A DNA stretch of 64,000 nt from Epiperipatus broadwayi (taxonomy: Eukaryota > Onychophora > Udeonychophora > Euonychophora > Peripatidae), in NCBI GenBank assembly GCA_028023455.1, contig JAQFVV010000158.1:2108001-2172000 (forward strand), read 5' to 3'. Positions within the stretch are counted from its first letter, which is position 1; every line of letters starts with the position of its first letter. The translations under genes and the position numbers were made by a program. Shown here piece by piece: positions 49,345-61,203 of the stretch. Below the pieces are notes generated by a model. That model saw only the letters and a program-made list of their open reading frames with translations, was not told where the DNA came from and made no database searches.

Positions 49345-51369
49345 CTGGAAAAAAAACCCATATACAATACAAATCATTTATATATAAAATAGTTGAATGT
49401 TAATCCATATAAAAAAAAAAAGAATCAATAAAAAAAAATTTCTGAATATTTTTTAAATTCAGAAAATACTTTTTATGTTAGAATATTGAGATGCTATCCC
49501 ATTTCAATATTCTAAGATGGTATCATTCAGAGTAAATTTTCTAAAATCCTAAAAACCAACTCTACACCAAAGTAAACTAAAAATAAAGAAATTTCAAATT
49601 ATGTTTTCTCAATGGTAGTCATTCATCCTTTTGGAACATTTTTCAACAACAATCAAAAAGTGATATAACAAATAGTAGAAGAAAAAAATGAATATGACTT
49701 ATAATAGTCCAGATAAAAGATGATTAGCAAAAAGATATTAAGATATCATTGACCAAAATACTTAATTCTGAAAGTGTTAAAGCAAAGGAAAATAAATTAG
49801 AAGCATTGAATATTAAAAAGTAGATAAAATGCTGAGACAAAAAAAAAAGCTTGCTATAATATGAATAATACTTTTTTTTCTAGAATAACAATTGTAAATA
49901 TGTAGCAAGCAAAGTAAAAAAAAAAAACTACAATGACTATATTTTAAAAGGTTTTAACAGATTTTTTTTAGCATTTGCTTTTTAAAAAGATTTTGAAATG
50001 TTTGCAAAAAATAATAAGGTTTAATTAAAATGAAAATTATAAATTTAATTTTGTAAAAATTCTAGTATTCTATAAAAAATATCTTTCAAAATTTCATTTT
50101 AAAAAATTTAACATATATAAAAAACAAACTAGCAATATTTCTAATTCAAATGAAAACAATCCATTGCCAAGCTACCATCCCTTGAAAGGTGCCACTTCAA
50201 ATTTAAGCAGCCCCTCTCAATAAAAAATTCAAATATTTAATGCATATTAATAGCAATAAAACATAAAATAGTTGTTTAATTTTGATCACAATTTCATGAT
50301 CAATGTGAAATTTGAAGAGGACTCAGCCACAACTGATTATAAGGCAGGATGAGTAAAAGTGAAAATTTCAGTGACAAATCAAAAATTTGAACAATCATTA
50401 AAAAACAAAGAAATACATTACCAAATAAAAATAAAATTAAATGTGAAATATGTTGTCTCATATACCATGTAAAAACACTACCCACTCAAAATCGAGTTAA
50501 CTTTTAATAGAAATAGAAGATGGTAAAAATTTACAATAGCAAATGAACAATAAAATTTGCAATATAAAAAAAAATCCATGATATTTATTAAACAAATAAG
50601 ATGCTAACAATTGCAGGCTTCCTCAGAAAAACATTATGGAATGAATGAAATGATGGCTTCCTGTGGACCACCTTGCAAATAGCATGCATTAGTGTGTGAA
50701 ATCAATGTATTCATCTGCAAATCAGATTTCATCTTGATGAATTCCTGATTAAAGATAGCAAATTAGAAAAGACATAATAACACCTTCAACATGTGAACAT
50801 ATTTCTCTTACAAGAAATGGTTTGTATAATTATTGCAAAAGTCCTTTTTAAAGTGATTTTTTTCTTTCTTTCATTTTTTTGGGAGTTAGAATAGTCATAC
50901 TCACAAAGGACTGTTTATTATTATTAATGTACATTATTCTGTTTCAAACCATCTTGTAAAGCAACAATTTCTAATAAAGATAATTCATATGATATTGCAA
51001 TCACCATTTGGATAATAATTTTTAGTATGCAATATTTATAAATGACCTAAGCAAAATAGCTCTCTTCCAGATCTTTCTACATCTTCTACATTTATAAAAA
51101 ATTAGAATCTCATATTAATCTTTGGGGATATGTAAGTGAGAAACAAGCACATTGTCAACTTTTAAAATAAATGAATTAAAACATTTTATAATGCCAAACA
51201 AAGAGAAATATTTAATTCGGACAGTTGGAGAACAGAAACAACAGTTTGTTATTACCTGCTGAACTACTGATGCTGAATCACTTTGCTCCAAGCTAATATA
51301 AACCCAAATCTAATTATTTTGGAGATCCATATTCTTATATTTGAAAGTTATAATGTTGTGAGATGAAAT
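49345..51369. other. AT-rich intron, no feature seen
   Basis: Part of the intron upstream of the first visible PSMD1 exon. No upstream exon recognised. Confidence 0.4.
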
Positions 51370-53260
51370 TTAAGGAAAGCTAACTTTAATCAATATACTG
51401 AATATCTTGACAGAATATATAATAGAATCCCTCTAATTCCTTCTTGCTTTGGTAAATGTAATAAATACATAATAACAACTGCTAATGAATTTATCACTTG
51501 CAGATAATCAAAATCAATTCATACCAGATTGAAACAAAACCACGAGTACTCTTTATACACAATTTTTGTCTAGCAAAGATCCAGCAATTGTTGACAAATT
51601 TGAAAAATAACTACATGATTCCAAACAAAACATAAAGAAAGAAACATTATGGAGACACAAAAAATTTTAAAAGATCTAGTCATAGGCATTGTCACTTTTA
51701 CAAAAGCTTGATGGGTGTAAAAATATCTCTAAAAGAACTCTACTATTGTTACAGCTAATGTAGTTGTTGATCTTACATATCAGATTCCTAAAGTCAAGAG
51801 TGATAAAGCATCTTTACCACAAAAATGCAAGTTTGTCATTCATAATGTCCTTCTTAATATCAAATTTGTTAAAACCTGTAGATGTTGGTGAATTCTAACT
51901 TGCCCTTATTATCATACAGACAGCAAAATTCAAGAATTACTAAAAGATTTAGGACCTAAAACAAAGCATAGTTGCCAAAAGTACTTTGCAATATTATTCA
52001 TACAGAAACTATTCCAAAACACTGGCATAAGAGCAAGAGTAAAGTATTCTTAAAAACAAATAAATCTAGCAATGATGTAAAAAATTATCACCCAACATCA
52101 TCATGCCTTTTGAAAAATTATCATTAACAAGAATTTTGCCAATAGTTGATAAATCATCTATCTATAGACCAAGAGAAATTTTTGTAAACAATATTTCAAT
52201 TCTCACTGAAAATGACTTTTAACAATAAATTAAAAACTACAGCTACTTTTTTATTGATTCAACTTCAGCTTATGATTCTGTTTGAAAAAATGGTCTTCTA
52301 AAAGTTTTTAAAATTCTTGATTTCAGGAAACCCATTAATTTATTTGACAAAATACTCTTCAGTAAAACAATTCAAATGACATTATATGATATTAACAGCA
52401 GATATATTTTTATTGTGTGGTCTACTATAGGGTTCATTTCTCTTACCTACTTTATTTAATACATTTATCAATGATCTTCCAAATACAGAATGCAGGACAT
52501 TAATCTATATTGATGACATTGCTTTGACTTCTTAAAAAAGGTTCAATAAAGACAGTATGCACAATTCTTCATCTAAATAAAAGAGAATCATCTCATACTT
52601 TTTGCAATAAGAAACTGTAACGTTTGGAACATACTCTAATTAATTTCCCCCATTTATCTAAATGTAAATCAAAATTAATTTCAAAGAATAATTTCCTTGA
52701 AAATCTGGCTGGCAGACATCTTTAACATTAGCTTACTCTCATGTCAAATACCGAGCCCTGTTTGGAAAAAAATTTCAGACACTAAAATTCTGAATATTCA
52801 AATATTTTTTTCATGAGAAATAATATAGGCATATTCAAATCTATTGTTTTGCAGTGACTTTCTGTTTTTCACATATTCCACTGCCACATATCATAAATTG
52901 TCTCACAGAATCATATAAAAAATCATCAGGCAAATTGGAGTTGCTAATAAGAGATATTTTAATGCCTAAGACTAATTTCAAATCAAAATCTCCTTTTTGG
53001 ATGTTCAACCATGAATCAACAATAAAAGAATTATGATATAAAAAATGGAATTCTTATAAAATTCTAAACAAATTCATTTTTGCAGATTCAACAATAAAGC
53101 TAGCTGGATTTGCTTTTCCTAGATGCAACTGGTGAGTCAGTAACAGGTTCAGGACATTGCAGATTTAACAGCCATCAACCTATGTAAATGTAGACAAATG
53201 CAAACCATAAACCATCAAGTTAATTACTTAGAGATATGCAATTCTCGACCTTATTTCATT
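51370..53260 (+). mobile_element. Decayed LINE (jockey-like), reverse transcriptase and C-terminal domain
   Basis: Translating across stops gives, in order, NFNQYTEYLDRIYNRIPLIP (pre-RT linker), SSNDVKNYHPTS (the K-P-K-YRPIS motif), FLLIQLQLM / SAYDSVWK (motif A region), LLQGSFLLPTLFNTFINDLP (motif B), LIYIDDIAL (motif C), and GFAFPRCNW then FRTGHCRFNSH with a CKCRQMQTINH knuckle, the C-terminal end seen in many arthropod-type LINEs. The copy is old. The endonuclease region was not recognised upstream. Confidence 0.75.
52854..53036 (+). pseudogene. LINE C-terminal connection fragment
   Basis: 60-residue open piece (FCFSHIPLPHIINCLTES, SKSPFWMF) from the segment between reverse transcriptase and C-terminal zinc-knuckle region of the LINE described at 51.4-53.3 kb. 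Confidence 0.5.
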
Positions 53261-53429
53261 CTCAAGAAAAATTAAAAAAAAAACAACAAGCCTACGTTTA
53301 TTTTGAAAGTTACTTTAATTAATAACAATTTATATAAAAGAAAAAAAAAAACAAAAAATAAATTCTTTAATTAAAAATAACTTGTAAATTCAAGTTTAAC
53401 TCAATCAGTCTCCATCTCCTTTGAAAATT

Positions 53430-55340
53430 ATAAATTATGTATGAATATATGATCCAATTTTAAAAAATAACGTAAAAAAGAAAAGTAATTGATGAATCTT
53501 TTAAGCGGATTAGTCTTTTGGACACAATATGATCCAACATTAAAAAATTCCATTCACTTTGTGATGTAGGCTTTATTGTGTTTAATGCAGATTTCAAAAT
53601 TTCCAAATTATTTGTCAATTTTCCTGTAGCTTCAAATAAAGTAAATTCTTTTTCCGATATTAAAAAAATTAATCACAACTGGTTGAGGTTGTTTTAAACT
53701 TGATTGTATTGACTCTTCTAATTGTTATTGTAAACATAGTAAAGTAATTATAGGGCAGCTTTCTGTCACTACTTCGTTGTCCAATTCCCACTAATAATAG
53801 ATACGTTCTACTTCATCTGCATAATTATTTTGGAATAATCTCTGCATATAATTTTTAGATAGTTTAAATGATATCAAATATCAAGGTAGATTTGAAGAAT
53901 TTGTCATCTCTTTCTCATAAATTTTTTGAATCTTGAAGAAACTTTAATAATAAGACTATCACAGTATACTTCCTTTTTGATATTTGAATTTTAAGTTCAT
54001 CGTAAAGCCTTTTAAGTTCTTAATATCGAATTTTCAGCTGAAAGTGCATTAAATAAAAATATTAACATCCCTTTGTTCATAAGAAGATTAATATCATTAC
54101 AAATTAAAGTTTCAACAGTAACTTCTGTAGGACTTAACAAATTAAGTACAAATCTAGCTGTGTCTGTGTTCTTCAGTCTCCATAAGCTGCTCATATTCAA
54201 TTCTAACAAAGCTCTTTTTATGGGATGGATTATCTATAAACACTATTCCATCATAATTTGTAAACTATTCCACTATGTGCGATAATCTGAAAGCAACAAC
54301 GATTCTTTTTTCTTCCATAACCATTATATATTTTTGCAAAATGGAATTTTTCACAGGGGTGAATTTTTAAAAAGTTTCACTATTTTCCAGATTTTTTTTT
54401 TTGATTATGTCAAAAACATTTAATTCACTAATAAGCAAATACTCTTCAGTGATGGAAACACTTTCATTATCATCCTCTTTAGCATTTAAATATTCTTGAT
54501 CATTTTTACTATCAATATTTTCTTCAGTGTTGTCAGAATCATTTTCAGGTTCTTGATCTATTTCTCTCAATTTCTTAATGAAAAATATGGACATTACAGA
54601 CAAATTGCATAGCATGGTTATAATATAACTGAGACTTGACGGGTGAGGAATCTCTCACATTTCAGCATTACATTAGCTCCATCAGTTGTAATTACCATAA
54701 TTTCTTTTACTATATTCAATCCAAAAAGTTTTAATCTTTTTTCACCTAGCTGAAATAGTGTATCTGAAGAGCAACTGCCAACAATCTATATTAAATCTAA
54801 ATTGTCAGAGTTTCCATCACTGTAATAAATGTGGATATTTAAATATCTACAGTTTTTCATGCTTATCCACTCATAAATTGAAATACTTTTTGTTAGCTAA
54901 CTTCATTTTCTTTATTTTTCTAATAGTACCAGCATTAACTTCCTCATAAAATTCATAAATTAGCTCCATAACATCTCTTGATTATATTAATAAAGTGAAA
55001 ACACTCCATATAAAATGACTTTTACATATTTGAGATATGGTTGAGTCCATCTTTTGGGCAAGCTTAACAAGAATTTCTCTTAACATTGGAGGATGTTTGA
55101 TTTAAATTGTCAATAGTTTTTTTTTTTTTTTTGTTCTCCCATAAGTGTTACTCATTTGGTAGAAAGATGGTTTTCTTTTATGGTTCAATTCATAAATGTA
55201 TGTGCTCTAAATGGTGATGCAAACCTATTGTGGAAGAATTTTTGCACAATATTTGTATGAAACAAACATTGCATATAGCTGTTTTATTCTTTCCCTTTTA
55301 AAAATAATTCCAGAAATTGCTATAATTCTGCTCACTCATT
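53430..55340 (-). mobile_element. Decayed hAT transposon with BED zinc finger
   Basis: On the minus strand, near 55300-55170, SNFWNYF, AICNVC and STIGLHHHLEHIH form a BED-type C2H2 finger. Further on, VITTDGANVML (about 54700-54660) matches the catalytic TDNASNM region of hAT transposases. An acidic insert follows (54367-54615), and towards 53560 MEFFNVGSYCVQKTN resembles the C-terminal FSVAGxIVTKTRN dimerisation motif. Stops occur throughout. Terminal repeats were not identified, so borders are approximate. Distinct from the hAT MITE at 10.96 kb. Confidence 0.65.
54367..54615 (-). pseudogene. Acidic segment of hAT-like transposase remnant
   Basis: 82-residue open frame starting MLCNLSVMSIFFIKKLREID and followed by Asp/Glu/Asn-rich sequence. 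Its position after the VITTDGANVM patch fits the loop following the first catalytic region of a hAT transposase. Confidence 0.45.
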
Positions 55341-55350
55341 AATGGTGTCT

Positions 55351-55351
55351 A

Positions 55352-55435
<84 letters not shown>

Positions 55436-55453
55436 TATTATTATTATTATTAT
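55351..55453. repeat. (TAA)n microsatellite switching to (TTA)n
   Basis: About 80 bp of TAA repeats followed by about 20 bp of ATT repeats, directly adjoining the 3' end of the L1/Tx1-like LINE. Confidence 0.9.
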
Positions 55454-55733
55454 GTTTCAAAGAAAAAACTTTATTAGTATTCTAAAAGATTATACAAGTT
55501 ACATTTGACACACAGTTCTTACATATAAATTGGTCTCACAAAACTGCATATGTACAATGATTTGATCAGTAACTGTATGCGTTATCAAACTAGAAGTATC
55601 TAAGAAAAAAAACAGTTCAACAAAGTCAATGATGATCACTCAATCATATGATTATATTCAATTAGATATATTTCAATTAAATTAAAGCAGGAATATGTCT
55701 AGTTTGTGTCAGTTGGCTTTAGAACTGGCACAA

Positions 55734-55903
55734 GGATCCATGTTAGATATAGTTTTTTTTTGTTAGGATTTTTAAAGTTGTTGCATATTCCAGGTGTCAA
55801 TGTACTTAGATTGATCTGGATCCATGTTAGATATAGTTTTTTTTGTTAGGATTTTTATTTAAGTTGTTGCATATTCCAGGTGTCAATGTACTTAGATTGA
55901 TCT
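55734..55903. repeat. Tandem duplication, period 84 bp, in LINE 3' region
   Basis: Units start at 55734 and 55818 with GGATCCATGTTAGATATAG and differ by a few bases around a T run. They lie in the 3' untranslated part of the L1/Tx1-like element. Confidence 0.8.
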
Positions 55904-56129
55904 GTAATCTTCATGTCTCTTTCATGTATGGTTTGCAGCTTATTTCTGAACGTGTTTGGATGTCTTCTGAGGTTATAATTGTATATGAAATTACACCTTG
56001 TACACCATAAGGCATAGAGTAAAAATGTGCAGATCCTTATTTCAGCAAAGATACTCCTTTTAAAAAAGTCAAAAAGGGTTTTCATATTGATTTTTTTCCT
56101 TGAGTGAAGTGCTAATAATTTTGCGAATG

Positions 56130-56788
56130 TTTTCTAGACTTGAGCATGAGAAAAAAAGATGGTTTTGTCTCTCCGAGTCCCTATGGCAAAGATTACATAT
56201 ATCATCAATATCTTTATAGTTTCTTTGATATTTCAAAAAGTGTTGTGTAGGTAGCGAGTCTAGATTTATCTTTAGGAGAAAGACAAAATATTTTGGTTCA
56301 AGTGACCATAGTTTGAATTTGCGACATAATTGTTTATTATTAATATGAAGTGGAGTTTGTACATCATCTTGATTTGGATGTAGAAGTTGATAAACTTCCT
56401 AATATTTATATTTGGCTTGTGGTGGTTTAAAGTTAAGAGTGTGAATTGTTAATAATGGTGTAAGTAGTGTGTTCAGATATCCTTGGAGAGGAGGTGGTCT
56501 ATCTATAGGGGTAATCTTGGCAGAAATTTCTAAATATGGGAATTTTTGTGCACATGTAGATATTATGTTCAATGTTTTTTGTATCCTGAAGACATGTATT
56601 GAGTGAAGGCCAAGTCCATTTTGTGAAAGGGGTTTTCTTAGGCGTTTTATTGATATTGAAATAATCTTTTTTCCCCAGAATAATTTCCTGCATAAGGAGT
56701 CTATTTTATTTGTAAAAGCCTTGGTATAAATGATTGTTGGAGTAAAATAAGAGATTTTTGTAATCACTAGCATGTTAAGCAAGGCCAT
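56130..56788 (-). pseudogene. LINE ORF2, C-terminal domain with zinc finger
   Basis: Starts MALLNMLVITKISYFTPTII and includes KLFWGKKIISISIKRLRKP and QNGLGLHSIHVF, the L1/Tx1-type post-RT segment. The frame stops at 56399, then read-through gives KYFVFLLKINLDSLPTQHFL and CNLCHRDSERQNHLFFSC, a CxxC...HxxxxC finger common to LINE C-termini, near 56210-56150. Confidence 0.75.
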
Positions 56789-57983
56789 TTTTGTATATAT
56801 AGAGGTAGGCTTTGGAGAGTGAATTGACAGTCTTTTCCACTTTCTCTATCAAATTTTTCTGTATGAGTGATCTCATAGGTGAATGTCGTAAATAAAAGTT
56901 GAACCCAAGAAATGCGCTTGGTCTACCTTTGAAAACTTTAGTAATGCTATTACCGGTGAAGATCTGCCATGCACATGATTTCTCCCTATTAAATGTTAGC
57001 TTGTATTCTTTTGTAAAATTATTAAGTATCTTAAGAGGTTTGGGAATTTGTTTTTGAGATGATAGAAATATTGCTATATCATCCATATATGTGATACATG
57101 AGATGTTGTCATTGATGGTAGGCATGTAGATTCCTGAAAATTCATTTTCTATTATTTTTATAAGAGGGTTGATATAGGCAGTGAACAGTAAGGCACTGAG
57201 AGGTGAGCCCTGAGGAATGGACTGATGTGGCACTATTGGCGGTGAAGTTTTCCCATTTAGGGAAACATAAATCTCACGGTTTAAAAGCAAGTTAGCAAGC
57301 AAGTTTAGATATGCATTCGGAACTGAGTATTTTTGCAGAGTTTTAAGAAGAGTACTGATGGAAATCATGTCAAAAGCGGCTTCAATATCTAGTTGAATAA
57401 CAACTGGACTGTATTTTTTATTATCTCTAACAGTTTCTATAGCTGACTTGAATAAAAAGGCTGCCTGTCCTGTTGAGGATTCTTTTTTGGCAAATTGCAT
57501 TTTTGATAGGTTTGGAAAAATGAATGGCTCTATTTTATCTTTTATCACTGATTCTATTATCTTTATGCCAAGGGAGCACATTGAAATTGGATGTAGGCTA
57601 GTGATGTATGAGATTAATTGTTTCTTTTTCATGAATGGCACAAGCATAATTTGATTTAAGCCCTGTATTTTATAGATGTCTTTAGTAAGGTAGGAGACTA
57701 GGTTAAGCATATATTGTGCAGCGATTTTATCAATATGTTTGTATACAAACTTGGGAATTCCATCTATGCCAGAATGACATGAATCTGGCATCGCTTCTAT
57801 TTTTTTAATGAAATCTTTTAAAGAAATTTTAAATTCATTTTCGGATCTATCTTGTGAAAAGGCCATTAGACTTGGAGAGGATACCCTCTGGAATTTTTCT
57901 CTATACAATATGTAAAGCCACTCCAACATAAAATCTCCATAGACAATTTCAGTTTGAACTTTAATAGCTGCTGGGACTCGCAC
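56775..57983 (-). pseudogene. LINE ORF2, reverse transcriptase domain
   Basis: 402 residues with all core motifs: SGIDGIPKFVYK (71-82), LHPISMCSLGIKIIE (130-144), IQLDIEAAFDMI (motif A, D199 and D205), IPQGSPLSALLF (256-267), ITYMDDIAIF (YMDD 299-302) and AFLGFNF (357-363). The core is uninterrupted. The Met at 57983 is internal. The frame is broken at 56775 and continues at 56788 in the next entry. Confidence 0.9.
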
Positions 57984-58004
57984 CTGGAAGGGGTGGCCTA
58001 GCGC

Positions 58005-58187
58005 TCATCTAATGAAGTTTCTGGTATACATGTGTGGCTTATTTAAATATAACATTTTCTTTTTAATGGAGAAATATTCTTTAAGCTGGTTTGTTAACTC
58101 TTGATATGTCTTCTTTAAAGCCATCAGACAGGGACGATCGACATTTGATTGAAAAGTGTCAATATTTTTTTTATAGGTATCATCCAT
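58005..58187 (-). pseudogene. LINE ORF2, linker between endonuclease and reverse transcriptase
   Basis: 60-residue open piece in another frame directly following the endonuclease (LMALKKTYQELTNQLKEYFS). Its position and helical, charged character fit the linker. It ends at a stop shortly before the reverse transcriptase frame. Confidence 0.55.
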
Positions 58188-58192
58188 AAGCT

Positions 58193-59071
58193 TTAGTAGT
58201 TTTGTTGGGGATATTGTTGTCCTGGTAAGATGATCAATGTTAAATGAAGCAGGTTAGTAAAAGCACGCCATGCTTGGACTGGATCCATTGTAATATTCTT
58301 CAACTTGTGAAGATATATGTATACTTCTGAAAAAAGATATTCTGGTGTCCGTGATGGTAGTAGAACTCTGAAGGTTCTTCCGGTATTAATTGTTGTTCTA
58401 TTATCAAAATTAATTTCCAGTGACACTAAAACAGCTGCATGATCAGACAGAGGGGAATTCTTTAATTGAATGCATATCATGTTATGTAATGATGGCGAAT
58501 AGAAAACCAGATCTATAAGTGATGAATGTCTACCATTGTTAAATGACATGGCCTTCTCCGGCAGAAAGCCTCTTCCACTCATCATCAGAAAGGACAGCTG
58601 ATGTAACCATTTGCCGGTGAAGGTCTGATATGTCATGTTGAAATCTCCCAAAATAATCGTCGGATACATAGCATTTATGAACCTAGAGTTAAGTGTTTGT
58701 ATAATTCTATTTATAATAGTGGGACCTGAGGGGATATAAACAATTGCTATGTTTAAGGTAATGGCTTTATGAGTAAATATAATTATCAGCAAGTGCACAT
58801 CAATATGTAGGATTTTGAAAGAACTAAATGGGCAGGCTTTATCAATGATAATGCCGATTCCCGCTGATGGAGTGTCAGATGTGTTTGAGAAGGCTGTATA
58901 GCCCTTGGAATTTAGCTTGTCTGTAGGGTTGATTAATGAGCCACTGTAGATTTTTGTTTTGACAATGCCCATTATCTGCGGTTTAACAATGTCGTACCAT
59001 TTAGCGAGGAGGTCAATTTTTTGTGGGGAGTTTAACCCTCTAACATTAAAAACTCCTATTTTAATATCCAT
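58193..59071 (-). pseudogene. LINE ORF2, endonuclease domain
   Basis: 292 residues from the ORF2 start, Met at 59071, 57 bp downstream of the ORF1 stop. The exonuclease-endonuclease-phosphatase fold motifs are present: FNVRGL (N9), LGDFNM (142-145), SLIDLVFYS (D187) and LSDHAAVLV (SDH 209-211). The position of the catalytic Glu (usually Q-E-T) reads IVKTK, with Lys38 in place of Glu, so target nicking should be impaired. The frame ends at 58193 and resumes after shifts in the next pieces. Confidence 0.85.
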
Positions 59072-59127
59072 TATTTGTATGGTGTGTGTGCATATATATC
59101 AGAATCTAAGCCTAGCATAGGAATGTT

Positions 59128-60512
59128 TTATTCTAAAATAAAGTTAAATATTTTAATAAGGGAATCTATAGTATATTCTAATGGATCATTGTCTGTAGAT
59201 TTGAGAGAAATATCATTGGATCTCATTTTCCTGTCTATGAATGGGTTTTCAAGTGAAACTTTATTTATGTTTGTAATACTATCAGTTTCCTCTTCCATTG
59301 GACTATTTTCTGATGAGTATGTGGAAATTAGAGAGGCATTGTAACTTTGCGTGATGTTAGCTTTTTTCTAGAGACTGGAGGAGGGGAATCATTATCACTA
59401 TTTTCACATTCTAGAGCCATGAGTTTCTTGGGATTGTTACCGGATTTTTTTTTAGGTGGCCGACCTGGCTTTCTAGTGACTTGTGAAGTTTCTAGAATTT
59501 GTGGGGACGGCAACACTGCGAGCAATTCCATTATTTCGAGAGATGTTTTATTAAGAGGGGGTGAGATTTCCGATTAGGAGAGGAGGGAACTTCAATGCTA
59601 TTACCTTTCCACTATTGCTAATGTCAATATCATTTTTCCCTCAATATTATGGTCTGTCGATTGCACATCTTCATCTACAGTCACTTCTTGATTACTATGA
59701 AAGTCTTCTTTTGGGCATTGATGTAAGGGAGATGCGCTCATATTACAATATAAAGCCAGACAGTTGCTAATAAGATGACCGCGTTCTTTGCAATGAAAGC
59801 ATTGCGGTTTTAGACCGTTTATAACAAGAAATAATGTCACTTCTTCATCTGCAACTTGTGTTGGAATATTTTCAGGATTAATGTTGTCTCCCAGTTTTAC
59901 TTTAAATTTATAATTGTTACTGAATATTGGGATGGGTGTATTTTTAATCTGTAAAGGCTGAAAATCTATTACCTCCCCGAATGGTTTCATAAGTTTAATG
60001 AAATCTGTTTCTGAGTAACCTAGGTAAGTTTTTTTAATTAAACCAGTAATAAAGTTTTCTCTGTTGGGATTGACTACAACTAATGCGTATTGCCCCAGAG
60101 TTTTCATTTCTTGTCGGAACAATTCTTTGCTTTCTTCTTTTACAAATTCAATAGCCAGATAATGTGGATTCGGATGATCTCCCACGCAAACTATCAAATT
60201 CCATAGTTTTTTATTATTTATCTCTTCGAATAGAAGCTCCTTAGGGAATCTATACAGCGAACAGTTTCTATCTATAATTGCTATGACAACAGAGTGTTCA
60301 GTGAAAAAAATGTTTAAATGAATTGAAGAGTTCCCTAGGGATGGTCTGGTTAACATGTCAGATATTTTTTTAAGGCTATCATTAGACCAAGGCTCTTTTA
60401 TTGCATTAACGTAGGTTTCAGTGGTTTTTGGGGTAAGATCTAGTTTGATCAGATCTCCTGCTGTAGAATGGTGAAATCTAGGCGCTAGCTGCATTTTCCT
60501 TGAGAAAATCAA
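59128..60512 (-). pseudogene. LINE ORF1 with zinc knuckle and AT-hook-like tail
   Basis: The first 303 residues are open (60512-59601): an RRM-like region with DRNCSLYRFPKELLFEE, VGDHPNPHYLAIEF and NTPIPIFSNNYKFKVKL, then the knuckle CFHCKERGHLISNC (C238, C241, H246, C251). After a frameshift near 59601 the protein continues at 59531-59328 with RKPGRPPKKKSG, an AT-hook-like motif, and SPPPVSRKK. After another shift it continues with an acidic C-terminus to a TAA at 59128-59130. Restoring the shifts gives about 460 residues. In such elements ORF1 packages the RNA and chaperones target-primed reverse transcription. The upstream relative at 61.2-62.4 kb shares the same architecture up to the knuckle. 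Confidence 0.8.
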
Positions 60513-60769
60513 TCGCGTATTATTTTCACTTTTTTTTTATAACCGTTGATGGTAATTTTGCAACTTGTGGAACTTTTAAACGTGTCTGAGCTGGCAGACA
60601 TCATGGATGGATGTTGGACTTCTAAGTCCATTATGCAATCAATCTGTGTTGCCTTTTTGTATTTCTCTTCTTTTTTTAAATTAATCTATTAGTTTTCTAT
60701 TTTATAGTTATTAGAGATATAAAACTCTTACCTGTAATCAATATATTTTATGATATTCTAATAAATTGA

Positions 60770-61184
60770 GGAGTGCGATCTGATGTGATGTGATGTATTA
60801 TGGCTTCTCCTTAAACGAAGTCAAGAATATCTCAGCAATTATGCCCAGATAAACCTGTTAGCCACTTTCTTTTACATTCCCCACTCTAAATTTACCCATA
60901 ATCTGCTCTATCCCATTTCCACAACATAATTTTTGTCAACTCTATAACCTTTATATCTAAATCCCCCTTATCTTTTCCCAAACCCAGCATAAAAACCAAT
61001 AATTCACTTTCTGTATAATCACTCTTTTCATATTTATTTTTCCACAACTTCATTATATGTACCCTTTCTGTTTTCAAACATTTACATTCAATTAACAAAT
61101 GCCTAATATTTTCAATTCCTTCCTTACATAATTTACAAAATAAATCACCCATATTTTTCCATTTACCTCTGGTGCTATATGTAT
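60770..61184 (-). mobile_element. 3' fragment of another LINE (ORF2 C-terminus)
   Basis: Minus strand from 61184: YSTRGKWKNMGDLFCKLC, then HLLIEC (CxxC...HxxxxC finger), and WKWDRADYG before a stop at 60892. About 120 bp of 3' sequence ends in repeated CATCA units. The 5' end is cut exactly at an AAT microsatellite (61185-61203). Its family is different from the complete LINE to its left. Confidence 0.6.
60892..61152 (-). pseudogene. LINE ORF2 C-terminal zinc-finger fragment
   Basis: 86 residues from an internal Met: LFCKLCKEGIENIRHLLIEC matches the terminal CxxC-H-C finger of LINE polymerases, followed by a charged tail ending WKWDRADYG. Everything upstream of the finger is missing. Host protein origin is unlikely given the neighbouring fragments. 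Confidence 0.6.
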
Positions 61185-61203
61185 TATTATTATTATTATT
61201 AAT

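Larger units (their letters stand above)
55454..60650 (-). mobile_element. L1/Tx1-like LINE, nearly full-length but broken
   Basis: About 5.2 kb on the minus strand: 5' untranslated region, ORF1 with CCHC knuckle, ORF2 with apurinic-type endonuclease, reverse transcriptase and C-terminal CxxC-H-C finger, then a 3' untranslated region with an 84-bp duplication, ending at an AAT-type microsatellite. The reverse transcriptase C-terminus (LFWGKK...QNGLGLHSI) points to the L1/Tx1 group. The 5' limit is estimated. Both ORFs contain frameshifts. Confidence 0.85.

Noticed and set aside
55351-55453. Trinucleotide runs as a CRISPR-like or regulatory array
   Set aside because: They are simple AAT/ATT microsatellites without spacers; the sequence is eukaryotic.
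55855-56085. Minus-strand frame MKTLFDFFKRSIFAE as a separate gene
   Set aside because: It follows the ORF2 zinc finger on the same strand and is best read as the extreme C-terminus or 3' region of the L1/Tx1-like LINE.
59347-59577. Plus-strand frames at 59347-59577 and 59561-59770
   Set aside because: They are antisense to ORF1 of the L1/Tx1-like LINE and have no motif of their own.
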